This document shows positions 1-9,361 of a stretch of DNA of 64,000 nucleotides, piece after piece. The first letter of the stretch is position 1, and the number at the start of each line of letters is the position of its first letter. Below the pieces are notes generated by a model. It saw only the letters and a list, made by a program, of their open reading frames with translations, was not told the origin of the DNA and ran no database searches. Made by a program: the position numbers and the translations under genes. Origin of the DNA: Acinetobacter sp. ANC 3781 (GTDB lineage Bacteria > Pseudomonadota > Gammaproteobacteria > Pseudomonadales > Moraxellaceae); contig NZ_SJOH01000002.1 in NCBI RefSeq assembly GCF_004331285.1, forward strand, positions 1 to 64,000, written 5' to 3'.

Positions 1-206
1 CATCAATCAATGAAAATAATTTCGATCAATCAACCGGTAAAAATCCACACAAGTTGTTCTTCATAATCTCTTAATGATCTATCTTGCTCTTCGTCAGAGA
101 CAAGTTTCAACGCAATAAAATAAACAACTTAACCAAATCAGCTCAGTTCGTTTGCTGTATCGCGTCGGGATGCTGCGTATTCTATACAGTTTCTCGAGGG
201 GCGCAA
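1..206 (-). promoter_or_regulatory. Probable rRNA operon promoter and leader, transcribed off the left edge
   Basis: Read on the minus strand, this GC-richer patch in AT-rich DNA shows a -35-like TTGCGC (206-201), a 16-base spacer and a -10-like TAGAAT (184-179), followed by a G/C-rich start region. The roughly 170 bases downstream contain no reading frame and resemble the long untranslated leader of an Acinetobacter rRNA operon. A GGGG/CCCC hairpin overlaps the -35. The 16S gene itself would lie beyond the left edge. The assignment is recognition from memory of rrn leaders; no rRNA sequence is visible to prove it. Confidence 0.5.
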
Positions 207-872
207 CCCCTTATTTCACGCATTCGTTGTGAGTGTTTATTTTTTGGGCTAATTTGCTAAAAAATCGTATTTTTACTTATTTTTTTAATCGTATGTATAA
301 ACAATCTACTTAAATAATTTTTTTGAACTGATTTTATTATGGGTTCAGCATCTATATTATTATGTTTACCACCTTAATCTGCCTCGCTAATCTGTATTTT
401 AACTTTTCTAAATTTGACGCAGATTCTCTAAGAGTAATTTGCCTAGAAAACTGTAATAAGGAATAGGCTGATTTATCTCGTTTATTCTAGCCAACTAAAA
501 AATAAAAGAATTACAGCTGTCATTTTTATCTATGTACCGGCTTTGTATAAAGCCATTCATTCATTTCCAAGTAACCCCTATATGCTTTTCTAAAACTTTT
601 TTCCGCTATGAAAGCTACTACCTTCCCTGACAATCGAACTTATTCTTATTCCTAAAAGTCGATTTTTATATTTATCTTAATGTTATATCCATGCGTCTTC
701 TTTTCAAATTATTAAAATCATATTAAGCCAAAAGTAATCTTTAAAATGAATATCTAAGATCATAGGATGAGAAAAATTAAAATAGGGTTTACTGTAATCA
801 ATTTTTTCATTATCAAAATCATTTGCAAAATTAGGCGAATACTAATGAGCCATATAGCTACTAAAAGATTTT
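207..872. other. AT-rich intergenic or decayed region
   Basis: No supported gene. Short minus-strand open stretches occur around 400-600, but none has a convincing start, ribosome-binding site or recognisable motif. It separates the presumed rRNA promoter from the tehB pseudogene and is probably old coding DNA eroded past recognition. Confidence 0.5.
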
Positions 873-1726
873 ATGCAACGACTTATTTGCTACAAGCCAC
901 TTCTTCTTTGAATGCACACTTTAGCTCTTTAAGTTTTTAGAAAACCACACAATATAAAAGTAGAGATATAGGCAAACTAAGGGTATTAAAAAGACCAATT
1001 AAATTTTTCAATTTTAAATAAAGTGGCAGAAATACTATCAAAACATGTTTTCTCTGCTACCCAATTAACGTCCTCGTGATTGACCCACGAGCACGGCACA
1101 GAATTGTATCTATCAGTCCAAGCCTTCACTGGCAGTTAAATTTTTACCGTGAGCCTGAAAGTTATTTCTTAAATAAATATTAAATGTTGCCCACTCATTC
1201 AAAAATTTTAGCTACCCTCTCTCATCTTCATGCCGGAAAAGCACTGGATGCAGGCTGTGATTCGGGATGAAATTCTCTACTTTTAAATCAGCCTAGCTTT
1301 GATGTGGAAGCCTGAGACATTAATAGAGATACCATTCAGAATTTAAATAACATTATTCAGGCTAAAAAATCAGCAGCATTTATCTACTCATTCGTGATTT
1401 GAATCAAAATATTAACATCAATGACCGATATGATTTCATTTGCTGTACAGTCATAATGATGTTTCTAGAATCAGCCCAAAAAAAATGATTCAGCAAGTGT
1501 AACCAAACCACCGGACTTCAATCTAATTGCTTGTGAGATGAATATAGAAGATTATTCTGCTCAGCCTAGTTTCCCATTTACATTTAAACCAAGTGAGTTT
1601 AGTGATTATTATCAGGACTAGACTCTTCTAAAATACAATAAAAATACCGGAGAGCTTCTAATGCTGATTAAAATGGAAATCCTATCAAGCAGCATTTTCG
1701 CACTATTAGGACAAAAACTTAATTAA
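873..1726 (+). pseudogene. tehB: tehB pseudogene (tellurite-resistance SAM methyltransferase, N-terminally extended form)
   Basis: Joining short pieces across stops and single-base shifts rebuilds almost a whole TehB. The N-terminal DUF1971-like part gives CYKPLLL, VFRKPHNIKVEI, GKLRVLK, AEILSKHVFSATQ and FYREPESYF. The methyltransferase part gives THSKILATLSHLHAGKALDA, GCDSG (SAM-binding loop), NSLLLNQPSFDVEA, YDFICCTVIMMFLES, FPFTFKPSEFSDYYQD, LLKYN and the C-terminal NPIKQHF and LLGQKLN. The span equals the length of an intact gene of about 285 codons, so nothing large was deleted; it is riddled with stops and frameshifts. The enzyme would methylate tellurite using SAM. This copy cannot make it. 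Confidence 0.85.
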
Positions 1727-1848
1727 AGATAGATTTTTAAATAAGCCTGCACTAAATGAATCATAGGTTAACTATCGTTATAGTTGTCAATTATGTAAAA
1801 CCACTCTGTCTAGAAAGTCTAACAAAACAAGAAATTTAAGAATCAAAA

Positions 1849-1866
1849 ACCACCCGAAGGTGGCTT
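1849..1866 (-). terminator. Rho-independent terminator (minus strand)
   Basis: On the minus strand a GCCACC stem, TTCG tetraloop and GGTGG return arm are followed by a run of five T. It lies just after a short minus-strand peptide frame and is the main argument that something is transcribed there. Confidence 0.7.
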
Positions 1867-1882
1867 TAATTCAATCTATATA

Positions 1883-1969
1883 TTAATTGGCCATTTGTCC
1901 TAAGCCATATATAACAACTATAAGCATTAAAGTTGAAAATAAAGTCACAAACATTTCTATTGCGCTCAC
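1883..1969 (-). CDS. Possible very small membrane peptide
   Basis: A 28-codon frame starting with GTG (or 23 codons from the ATG at 1954) encodes one hydrophobic segment, MFVTLFSTLMLIVVIYGLG, ending QMAN. A purine-rich AGGGAG sits against the GTG and is too far from the ATG for either start to be convincing. A clean terminator follows within 20 bases, which favours a real transcript. The layout is like tiny single-pass subunits such as KdpF or CydX, but the sequence matches neither. No function is proposed. Confidence 0.35.
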   Translation of the reverse strand: MSAIEMFVTLFSTLMLIVVIYGLGQMAN

Positions 1970-2089
1970 TCCCTGCTTTTAATTGTTTTTTATACATACA
2001 AATAAGGATATTATCAACAATTAATTACAACTAAATTTAAATATTCTGATAATTATCAAATATTTAAATCCTCGATAAATGAAATAAAA

Positions 2090-2323
2090 TTATTGTTTTT
2101 GCCACTCAAATGAAGAGGTATCATTTGGAGAGACTCCAATTTCACACCCTAGAAATTTCATATCTACAATGCCCGTATCCATTGGAGTAGTGGTAATAAA
2201 ATCACTATGTTCTTCAAGCAATAATTTATAGGTACTTGAACTTATTAACAGATAATTTGGTACTTTATAGTTTTGATCTATGTAATCGAAAAATGCTTGT
2301 TTTACTTGTTGTGATAATTTCAT
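2090..2323 (-). CDS. Small hypothetical protein, 77 aa
   Basis: The start is supported by GGAGG six bases before the ATG. The product is soluble and acidic, with no signal peptide, membrane segment or cysteine pair. Its N-terminal half (SQQVKQAFFDYIDQNYKVPN) looks helical; the C-terminal half carries TTTPMDTG and ends EWQKQ. I recognise no family. It stands alone in decayed DNA, yet keeps a full frame and good ribosome-binding site, so it is probably functional. A phage- or island-derived small protein is possible. Confidence 0.55.
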   Translation of the reverse strand: MKLSQQVKQAFFDYIDQNYKVPNYLLISSSTYKLLLEEHSDFITTTPMDTGIVDMKFLGCEIGVSPNDTSSFEWQKQ

Positions 2324-2340
2324 TTTATACCTCCGTTTAT

Positions 2341-3764
2341 AACTTATAACAAGATGCAGAAAACGATCAGTTTGATGTTTTTAGAACCCTTCTATCCACT
2401 TAATGATTATCTAATCAGAATACATGCATATCTTTGAAACTCAATATCTGATTTGTTGGTTCTAATTATAATAGATTCCATGATTCTGCTTTATAAGACT
2501 ATTATTTCTATACACGTCTAAGCAAGGGCGGCAGGTAAAATACGATTAAGTAATGATTCAATTAATTTAATATCTCTGCCTTTTTTAATAAATAAACGTA
2601 TTTCTTTCTCCTGCAGAAAAGGTATCCCAGCAATAAAAATCCGCTTAATAGAGCCGATTAAGCGGATTTAAATAATTGTTTTATATATTATTCTATTTAT
2701 TTCTTTGTTTGAATAACTAGAAGATATCACTAAAACCTTATTAACAAAGTATAAAGAATATAGACAAACTGTTTTTAATCGTTTGCTTTAGGTTGTTTTT
2801 TATTTGTGAATAATAAATGTTTAAATTACAGAAAAGCTAAATCAAAGGCTTGAGCTTCGTTTGCTATATAGTGATGTTTAATTATTATTAATGAGATCAG
2901 ACAAGGAGGATTCCGTCTCAATGATCAATAATTTTATTTTATTCGATTTTTTCTCTTAAAATCTGTATAAATATGCATTCATAGAATGATAGCCTTATCA
3001 GAAACCTTCCGCTTAAAAAAATAATTATTATTTATCAAAAATTAAGATTTATTTACAATAGTTATTTTAGGTTTTTTACATTCATTTCATACAAAGTATC
3101 AATGACGGAAAACTTTTAATTTTGTTCGCGAATTTAAAAAAATAAAACACCCTTCTTTTTAAGTGAATTTACCTTATTGCTTGTACGGCATTAGGCTTAA
3201 ATTTCATTTAATTCATTCAGTAACACTGATTAAATAATGCTAATAACCAATCTACTCTTCATAATTATTTGCAAAAAAATAAAAGTTATTTTTCAAATAT
3301 CCAAGACCTCATTTCTTATCTAAAACTGTCGATGTATTTATGGTTAGCTCTTTAAAAAATATCTACCTTTAAATATTCTCTCCTTTTATCAGCTGATGGT
3401 AAAACTAGAGACAATATAAACTTACTTATCTGGTGGTTTTATACAGAGGAATTGCTGAAAGTTGGCTGACTCTACAAAACGCGATACCTTCTATAGATAA
3501 CCAAACTCGCTTAAGTATGATAAAAATCAAGTCCCTTCATGCTTTTGATTTAAGTAAAAATTTTATACTGTCCATTTGAAGAACAATGACTAGATATTTT
3601 TTATAATTAACTATTCTGTCTTTGTTTACTGGCATAACTATAATAAAAATACTGAGAAAAAATCACATTATTCATTGTACTGTTTATATGCAAATTCTGT
3701 TCGTTAACCTTCCTAAAAAGGGACATACTAGCTTTCCTACGCCACTAGTTCTTGATGATGCGTA
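2341..3764. other. Long AT-rich region without a supported gene
   Basis: No intact gene found. A minus-strand frame ending near 2525 (LQEKEIRLFIKKGRDIKLIE, then SLLNRILPAALA) reads like the C-terminal 40 residues of a protein, but it runs straight into the hairpin at 2637 and has no start. Around 3455-3580 a plus-strand open stretch of some 40 codons also lacks a start. Both are best read as gene debris. A short peptide frame after AAGGAGG near 2905 is too small to judge. Confidence 0.4.
2637..2669. terminator. Perfect 13-bp hairpin, bidirectional terminator
   Basis: AAATCCGCTTAAT and its exact complement flank a 7-base loop. A-rich flank on one side and T-rich on the other would allow termination in both directions. 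It now abuts gene debris rather than an intact gene. Confidence 0.7.
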
Positions 3765-4031
3765 TTAATTTAATTGTTTATATACCCATTCTAAAAAATC
3801 AGTTTTGTTTCTTAATGGAGGTGATAAATCAATATTTACTATTTTACGACTGCCAAACATAATAATAACGTTAGAAGGCGAGTCAAATTTAATCCCGGAT
3901 TCATGATCTTGATGAATTTCAGTAAAAAAATCTAACAATTGTTCCTGATTTTTTTTTACTTTAAATCCTGGTCGTACGACAAGAAAATTGTAGACTTGTT
4001 CTAACAAATGAAAATTAACGTTTTTATCCAT
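3765..4031 (-). CDS. Small hypothetical protein, 88 aa
   Basis: A cytosolic-looking protein of mixed charge without signal peptide or transmembrane segment: helical N-terminus (VNFHLLEQVYNFLVV), a central lysine-rich stretch (FKVKKNQEQ) and a C-terminus ending LEWVYKQLN. There is no strong Shine-Dalgarno upstream of the ATG. I recognise no domain. The frame is intact in a zone where neighbours are decayed, so it is either selected or recently acquired. Confidence 0.5.
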   Translation of the reverse strand: MDKNVNFHLLEQVYNFLVVRPGFKVKKNQEQLLDFFTEIHQDHESGIKFDSPSNVIIMFGSRKIVNIDLSPPLRNKTDFLEWVYKQLN

Positions 4032-4156
4032 TTTTATTATCTATAGAAGTAAATAATTGAGGATTAATATGCCCGACTTATTATAAGCGGTTTGTTGAAG
4101 AAATGTTAATCTAGACACTGCCCTCTATTAAAACCGATTTAATCATAATTTTTATT

Positions 4157-4282
4157 TTACTTGTCTTTATCCATTGAGTGAGGTGAAGTGGTTTTATCTT
4201 GCTGTGAAGTATCAGTATCCCGTTTTTGACATGCAGTTAAACCCACTACTGCTACTAATCCTACTATTACTAGTAATTTCAT
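4157..4282 (-). CDS. Small entericidin-size lipoprotein, 41 aa
   Basis: The peptide starts MKLLVIVGLVAVVGLTACQK: a short charged N-region, a hydrophobic core and the lipobox LTAC, so it should be lipidated at Cys18 and processed by signal peptidase II. The mature part is about 24 hydrophilic residues rich in D, T, K and S. AAGGAT lies five bases before the ATG. Size and plan resemble entericidin-like or other orphan small lipoproteins; the exact family and role are unknown. Confidence 0.7.
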   Translation of the reverse strand: MKLLVIVGLVAVVGLTACQKRDTDTSQQDKTTSPHSMDKDK

Positions 4283-4545
4283 TGTTTATCCTTATATTGA
4301 TTGAAAAATCAATAATATAATAATTACTCAGTTACACCGTTTAATTTTTATAACACAAATGTAAAAGCCCACTTTTCGATGAGCTTCTAAGTTTTAAATT
4401 TTACTTATACTTTTCAAAAGTATAATAGGGAATTAATCCAAATTTACAGGGTTAATTTTTTTACGAGCCGGAAAATTCTTTAAACTCAACTCCTGAAGTT
4501 AAAAGTTTGATCATAAATAAATTATTTGTCTCCTTATTTTCACTA

Positions 4546-5136
4546 TTATTTCACAGGGATCATTAAGTGCTGATAAGGAGTTCCATGCCACATTACGTAG
4601 GGAACAGCAGTGTCTGGTTGAGCATGATTGGGGTACATCTCATAGAAGCGGGATCCTGCACCAACGATCATGACATGAGGGCCAGTTTTGACCCAGTGAT
4701 TCCCCGCGGTGGGTTTCTTGGCATAGGGATCCACGTTACTGGCATCCGTGCCACCTGCCAGCATATACATGAAGCCGATTTTACCCACTGTAGGGGGTTT
4801 GTGACTCATCCAGGCTTCTGCCCACTCCAAAGCTGCCTTATCCATACACATCGGGTCTGGACCGGGAGTGGTCGGATTATCCGGCATACAGGTAAAACCA
4901 TTATTGCCTTTACGCAAGATGCGCATTTTGCCATTCGCACCTATAGCCACAATAGTGGCCGCTGCTGCTACTTTTTTTGGCGCAGCACTCATTGCACTGG
5001 CGATGGCATTCTTGTCTGCTGTAGAGGAAGCTTGTTCTGAACCAGCTTTAACCGCTATGGGTTGGTCAGCTGCTAAAGCGGCGGATGCAGATAGCGCAAC
5101 CCATCCGGCGATAAGTAATACTTGGGGAAAATTCAT
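4546..5136 (-). CDS. Secreted or periplasmic hypothetical protein, 196 aa
   Basis: The start is the ATG preceded by AAGGAG at eight bases; it gives a clean signal peptide (MNFPQVLLIAGWVALSASAA, then LAAD) with cleavage near Ala24. The mature protein has an alanine-rich low-complexity region, then a conserved-looking domain with FTCMPDNP, GPDPMCMDK, WAEAW, GFMYMLAGG, HWVKTGPHVMIVG and MWHGTPYQHLMIP. The His, Met and two Cys residues could bind metal or form a disulfide, but I do not recognise the family. GC content and codon choice are higher than in the flanking DNA, suggesting transfer. It appears to be transcribed alone. Confidence 0.7.
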   Translation of the reverse strand: MNFPQVLLIAGWVALSASAALAADQPIAVKAGSEQASSTADKNAIASAMSAAPKKVAAAATIVAIGANGKMRILRKGNNGFTCMPDNPTTPGPDPMCMDKAALEWAEAWMSHKPPTVGKIGFMYMLAGGTDASNVDPYAKKPTAGNHWVKTGPHVMIVGAGSRFYEMYPNHAQPDTAVPYVMWHGTPYQHLMIPVK

Positions 5137-5986
5137 GGCATGTTCTCCTTGAATCATAAGTAAAATACTTGGTTATATCCCAAGATCAAGTCCAACAATC
5201 GACACCTCAACCGCTTGTGAGCGGTATTCTAAAGCCGATGGCTTAATGCTGTTATACAGACCATTTTTTAAAGACTAGTTTTATTCCAGACTATTAAAGT
5301 GGTGACCGTGTCTATGGGAATCAGTGACAATAACGATCATGTTATAACGCGTGTCGTAATATTCCTGCATATTCTCCGAATAGAAAATTGCATTCTTAAC
5401 GCCTAAAAGTTACATAGCCTATTTATCAGAGAGCTAAAAAACAGAATCAAGCATAGCTATTCTTATCAATTAACTACTTTTAATCATATTTTATGCTTAC
5501 TTCAACCTGATGTACCACAATGCTCAGATTCCATAACAAATAAAACTATTAGGACATAATAAATTACATACCTAAAAAACTGTATATCGAAAAAATTATT
5601 TAATATTCAATTAAATATGATAACAATTTAATAAATTATTGATCTCGAAAAAAGGTATTTAATTCAATAATTCCAATGAAAATACATGCTACAAACTTTT
5701 ATATTTAGTTAAATTCTATTATGGGAAATTATAAAAAACCCTCTAAATCCTGACTTTAAAAGTTTTTTATATTCCTAGAGTTTTTTCGATTTCATCAATT
5801 AAACTCCGATCACAACCTATTAATTTAGAAGATATTTTAGCGATTAGAAACCTATGGGAGGAGCGTTTGGTAGAATCGGGTGATCGTTTAAACTTTACCT
5901 AAAGATAGCGTTTAAGAGAAGAAATCAAAGGTTTGAATCAAGTGATACGACAATGCAATCTCGACTTGAATAAATTATCCATTATT
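5137..5986. other. Intergenic region with gene remnants
   Basis: Nothing intact. On the minus strand a start-less frame ending near 5285 reads QEYYDTRYNMIVIVTDSH, then RHGHHFNSLE. On the plus strand near 5817-5975 an open stretch broken by two stops reads NLEDILAIRNLWEERLVESG, then LREEIKGLNQVIRQCNLDLN. Both look like tails of lost genes; I cannot name either. The rest is AT-rich without signals. Confidence 0.4.
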
Positions 5987-6469
5987 TCAACCACGAACTG
6001 CCGCTTCTATAGCAGAAATATCGATTTTCCTCATCGTCATCATTGCATCGAAAGCCCGTTTGGCGGCTGTACGATCAGAACTGGTATATGCCTTTGTTAG
6101 GGCGATCGGCGTAATCTGCCAAGAGATACCCCACTTATCCTTGCACCAACCGCATTCACTCTCCTCGCCACCATTGCCAACGATCGCATTCCAGTAGCGA
6201 TCCGTTTCATTCTGGTCTTCAGTCGCAACCTGAAAAGAGAACGCTTCGTTGTGCTTGAACGCAGGTCCACCATTAAGTCCAACGCACGCAACACCCAGCA
6301 CGGTGAATTCGACCGTCAATACATCTCCTTCCGTTCCCGATGGATAATTTCCAGGTGCGCGGTGCACTGCGCCGACCGATGAATCCGGAAATGTCTCGGC
6401 GTAAAATCGCGCAGCGCCCTCAGCGTCATTTTCATACCAAAGGCAGATCGTATTCTTTGCAATGTTCAT
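5987..6469 (-). CDS. VOC/PhnB-like (3-demethylubiquinone methyltransferase-like fold) protein, 160 aa
   Basis: A single-domain vicinal-oxygen-chelate protein of the PhnB-like group: NTICLWYENDAEGAARFYAE near the N-terminus, GDVLTVEFTVLG, the NEAFSFQV strand, CGWCKDKWGISWQITP and the C-terminal helix RAFDAMMTMRKIDISAIEAA. These proteins form paired beta-alpha-beta barrels; many have no proven substrate despite the methyltransferase name. The second of two adjacent ATG codons is favoured because GAGGTG is five bases away. GC content is clearly above that of the surrounding DNA, and the gene stands alone, so recent transfer is likely. Confidence 0.8.
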   Translation of the reverse strand: MNIAKNTICLWYENDAEGAARFYAETFPDSSVGAVHRAPGNYPSGTEGDVLTVEFTVLGVACVGLNGGPAFKHNEAFSFQVATEDQNETDRYWNAIVGNGGEESECGWCKDKWGISWQITPIALTKAYTSSDRTAAKRAFDAMMTMRKIDISAIEAAVRG

Positions 6470-6472
6470 CAT

Positions 6473-7140
6473 TTCACCTCTTCATTGAGACTCGATCTAC
6501 GCTATTTTGCATGACTGCAATGTGGCTTACATATCGGTCTAACTAAGTTATACGACACCTTTTCCATATTTAACTAAAAAATCCAATAAACCTATTTTAT
6601 AATTGTATTTTTATTGATCTAAATATATATCTGAGTAATTAAAACTAGCCATTTTTTGATACTTAATAAATGTTTTATAAAGAAATCTAATGAAAATAAA
6701 GCCTAATCAACCATATGTTGATAATTTTTTAAACAATTCATTTGGGTATGCCAATCTGATATACCTAAAAGTACCGATTTCATTCTAAATAGAATCATGA
6801 GCCGGGCTTTGCTGCAAATTCCGTCACAAGAAGTTATTCGCTAATATACTGATAAAACGAACAAGCCCGTATCTAAAACTATCCAACCCAGTGATCAGAT
6901 TTATATAAACTACTTACAACTATCAATAAACCGTTAAGCCAAATAACACTCAATCTATTGGTCATTTTCCCAATAATAAGAGTGTATTCTCCCTTTTTTA
7001 AATGGAAATTTAACTTATTAATTCAATTTGAAATAGTTTCAGCAGCATCTGAAAGCCAGATATCAATTCCATCTCCCTATCCCTTTAAAATCTTTTTTAA
7101 AACACCTTATTTTTTTAATTATATCAATAAAAATCATATA
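6473..7140. other. AT-rich intergenic region, no gene seen
   Basis: I find no frame with a credible start or family motif, no tRNA and no clear terminator. A GC-richer patch near 6795-6830 could be debris of a mobile element, but no ends or transposase frame support that. Confidence 0.45.
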
Positions 7141-8076
7141 CTAACTTTTATATATCCATTCAGCTTTTGGCCATTTTTTCTGCTCAATAGATTGCTCAAC
7201 ACACTCCACAATTTCACGTGAAATGATCCGAATATGTTTGGGAATATTTCTTGTAGAATGCATGGCTAAAGTAATCACCCGAGAAAATGCGGGATCTACA
7301 ATTGGAGTAACTTTAATTAATCCTGCTCTAAACTCATTTATTACAGAAACTAAGGGTAATATTGTATAACCAAAGCCCTGGGTAACAAGCTGTTTTTGTA
7401 TATTCAAATCATTAGTTTCAGCATAGATATTTAAGTGAGATCCATTTTGCTTATAAGCCTGCTCAATCAGGGAGCGTAAGCGGTGAGGATGAAAAGGTAA
7501 AATTAATGGAAATTTCTCTATTTTTTTAAGTTCAAGAACTTCATTATGCTGAAGTGTGGATTGAGCTGACCCTATTAAAAATAGAGGCTCTTTTACCAGC
7601 GGAGTCAGATCAATTAACTTCGAAGGTGTAGCGTCGTACATCAAGGCTAGATCAATATCTCCCATCTCTAACCACTCTTTTAAATGCCCAGAATATCCCA
7701 CTGATATTTTCACTTGTACCTCAGGATACTTTTCCTTGATCAAATTCATAATCAAAGTAGAAAGTAATTCACTAATACTCGACAATACACCGATATGAAC
7801 TTTCCCTCGAATTATCCCTTTGTTTGCAGTTAACTCCAATTTGGCAGTTTCAATGTCTTCCAGAATCCTTCTAGCATAAGGCTCAAGAACTTTACCCTCA
7901 TCCGTCAGCGCCATACCATGACGAGAACGGTTAAATAGTTTTACCCCTAATTCGTCTTCAAGCATTTGAATTTGCCGAGACACTGCAGGCTGCACAATGT
8001 TAAGCATAGCTGCAGCCTTGGTTAAATTTTCAACTTCTAAAATAGTAATAAAAGTACGTAATTGTTTAATGTCCAT
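7141..8076 (-). CDS. LysR-family regulator, probable control of the itaconate-type operon
   Basis: Residues 1-60 form the winged helix-turn-helix (MDIKQLRTFITILEVENLTK, then AAAMLNIVQPAVSRQIQMLE), and residues about 90-300 the periplasmic-binding-protein-like effector domain. At 311 aa it is normal for the family. It is divergent from the acyl-CoA dehydrogenase gene with about 105 bases between, the classical LysR arrangement in which the regulator represses itself and activates the operon when a pathway intermediate binds. The Pseudomonas aeruginosa itaconate cluster has the same layout. The effector could be itaconate, methylsuccinate or a CoA ester; this is inference. Confidence 0.85.
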   Translation of the reverse strand: MDIKQLRTFITILEVENLTKAAAMLNIVQPAVSRQIQMLEDELGVKLFNRSRHGMALTDEGKVLEPYARRILEDIETAKLELTANKGIIRGKVHIGVLSSISELLSTLIMNLIKEKYPEVQVKISVGYSGHLKEWLEMGDIDLALMYDATPSKLIDLTPLVKEPLFLIGSAQSTLQHNEVLELKKIEKFPLILPFHPHRLRSLIEQAYKQNGSHLNIYAETNDLNIQKQLVTQGFGYTILPLVSVINEFRAGLIKVTPIVDPAFSRVITLAMHSTRNIPKHIRIISREIVECVEQSIEQKKWPKAEWIYKS

Positions 8077-8182
8077 TTCGATAATTTTCTAGCATGTCTT
8101 CCATCAAAATATACTATTTTAACTTCCAATCCATAACAATATATGATCAAAAACAAGAAGAGATCAAAAGAAGGATATTTAA

Positions 8183-9343
8183 GTGAAAAGTACTTTTAAT
8201 AACTACCCAGAAATTCGTGAAGCTGTTCGTGCCTTGTGCGCACAATTTCCAGATGAATATCATCGTAAAATTGACGAAAAAAAAGCTTATCCTGAAGAGT
8301 TCGTCAATGCGTTAACCAATGCTGGCTGGCTGGCAGCAATGATTCCTGAAGAATTTGGCGGTTCTGGACTGGGTTTGGCAGAAGCGTCTGTCGTTATGGA
8401 AGAAATTAATCGTAGCGGTGGTAATTCAGGTGCCTGTCACGGTCAAATGTATAACATGAGCACCCTGTTACGTAATGGTTCTCAAGCACAAAAAGAATTT
8501 TATTTACCTAAAATTGCTTCTGGTGAATGGCGTCTACAATCTATGGCTGTCACTGAACCAACAACAGGAACAGACACCACAAAAATTCGTACGACCGCAG
8601 TCAAAAAAGGTGACCGTTATGTGATTAATGGTCAAAAAGTTTGGATCTCACGTGTACAGCATAGTGACTGGATGATTCTTCTTGCACGTACGACGCCTTT
8701 AGCCGAAGTGAAAAAGAAATCTGAAGGGATGTCTATTTTCATGGTGGATATTAAAGAAGCGATGAAATCAGGTATGGTCGTACAGCCTATTCCTAATATG
8801 GTGAATCATGAAACTAACGAATTATTTTTTGAGAACCTGGAAATTCCTGAAGAAAACTTAATTGGTGAAGAAGGAAAAGGCTTTAAATACATTTTAGATG
8901 GTTTAAATGCAGAACGTACACTGATTGCGGCAGAATGTATTGGTGATGGTTATTGGTTTATGGATCGTGCGACAAAGTATGTCAAAGATCGTGTGGTCTT
9001 TGGTCGTCCAATTGGCCAAAATCAGGGAGTGCAGTTTCCTCTTGCTGAATCCTTCATTGAGATTGAAGCTGCCAATCTGATGCGTTTCCGTGCTTGTGAA
9101 CTTTTTGACAAGGGTCAAGCCTGTGGTGCTGAAGCCAATATGGCAAAACTATTGGCTGCAAAAGCAAGCTGGGAGGCAGCGAACCATTGCTTACAATTCC
9201 ATGGCGGTTTTGGTTTTGCCAATGAATATGACATCGAACGTAAATTCCGTGAAACACGCTTGTATCAAGTAGCACCAATTTCAACTAACTTAATTCTAAG
9301 TTACGTAGCTGAACATTTACTTGATTTACCACGTTCTTTCTAA
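8183..9343 (+). CDS. Acyl-CoA dehydrogenase, candidate methylsuccinyl-CoA dehydrogenase
   Basis: A 386-aa FAD-dependent acyl-CoA dehydrogenase with the N-terminal helical domain, a middle beta domain (MAVTEPTTGTD, KVWISRVQHSDW) and a C-terminal helical domain (FGRPIGQNQGVQFPLAE, HGGFGFANEYDIERKFRETR). It starts with GTG after AAGGAT. The C-terminal YEG motif carrying the catalytic Glu of medium-chain enzymes is replaced by YQVAP; the Glu in GLNAERTLIAAE matches the base position of isovaleryl-CoA-type enzymes, which act on branched substrates. It is the first gene of the operon with lyase, hydratase and CoA-transferase. I infer oxidation of methylsuccinyl-CoA to itaconyl- or mesaconyl-CoA; substrate unproven. 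Confidence 0.85.
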   Translation: MKSTFNNYPEIREAVRALCAQFPDEYHRKIDEKKAYPEEFVNALTNAGWLAAMIPEEFGGSGLGLAEASVVMEEINRSGGNSGACHGQMYNMSTLLRNGSQAQKEFYLPKIASGEWRLQSMAVTEPTTGTDTTKIRTTAVKKGDRYVINGQKVWISRVQHSDWMILLARTTPLAEVKKKSEGMSIFMVDIKEAMKSGMVVQPIPNMVNHETNELFFENLEIPEENLIGEEGKGFKYILDGLNAERTLIAAECIGDGYWFMDRATKYVKDRVVFGRPIGQNQGVQFPLAESFIEIEAANLMRFRACELFDKGQACGAEANMAKLLAAKASWEAANHCLQFHGGFGFANEYDIERKFRETRLYQVAPISTNLILSYVAEHLLDLPRSF

Positions 9344-9361
9344 GTTCTGAGGAAAAATAAA

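Noticed and set aside
4567..5152. Plus-strand open frames of 157 and 94 codons
   Set aside because: They lie antisense to the secreted-protein gene, which has a signal peptide and good ribosome-binding site; the plus-strand frames have neither.
6340..6546. Plus-strand frame of 68 codons
   Set aside because: Mostly antisense to the VOC-fold gene and without family resemblance.
6790..6835. GC-richer patch resembling an insertion-sequence end
   Set aside because: No matching second end, target duplication or transposase frame could be found.
6958..7221. Plus-strand frame of 87 codons
   Set aside because: Runs into the LysR gene from the opposite side, is low-complexity Phe/Pro/Ile-rich and lacks a ribosome-binding site.
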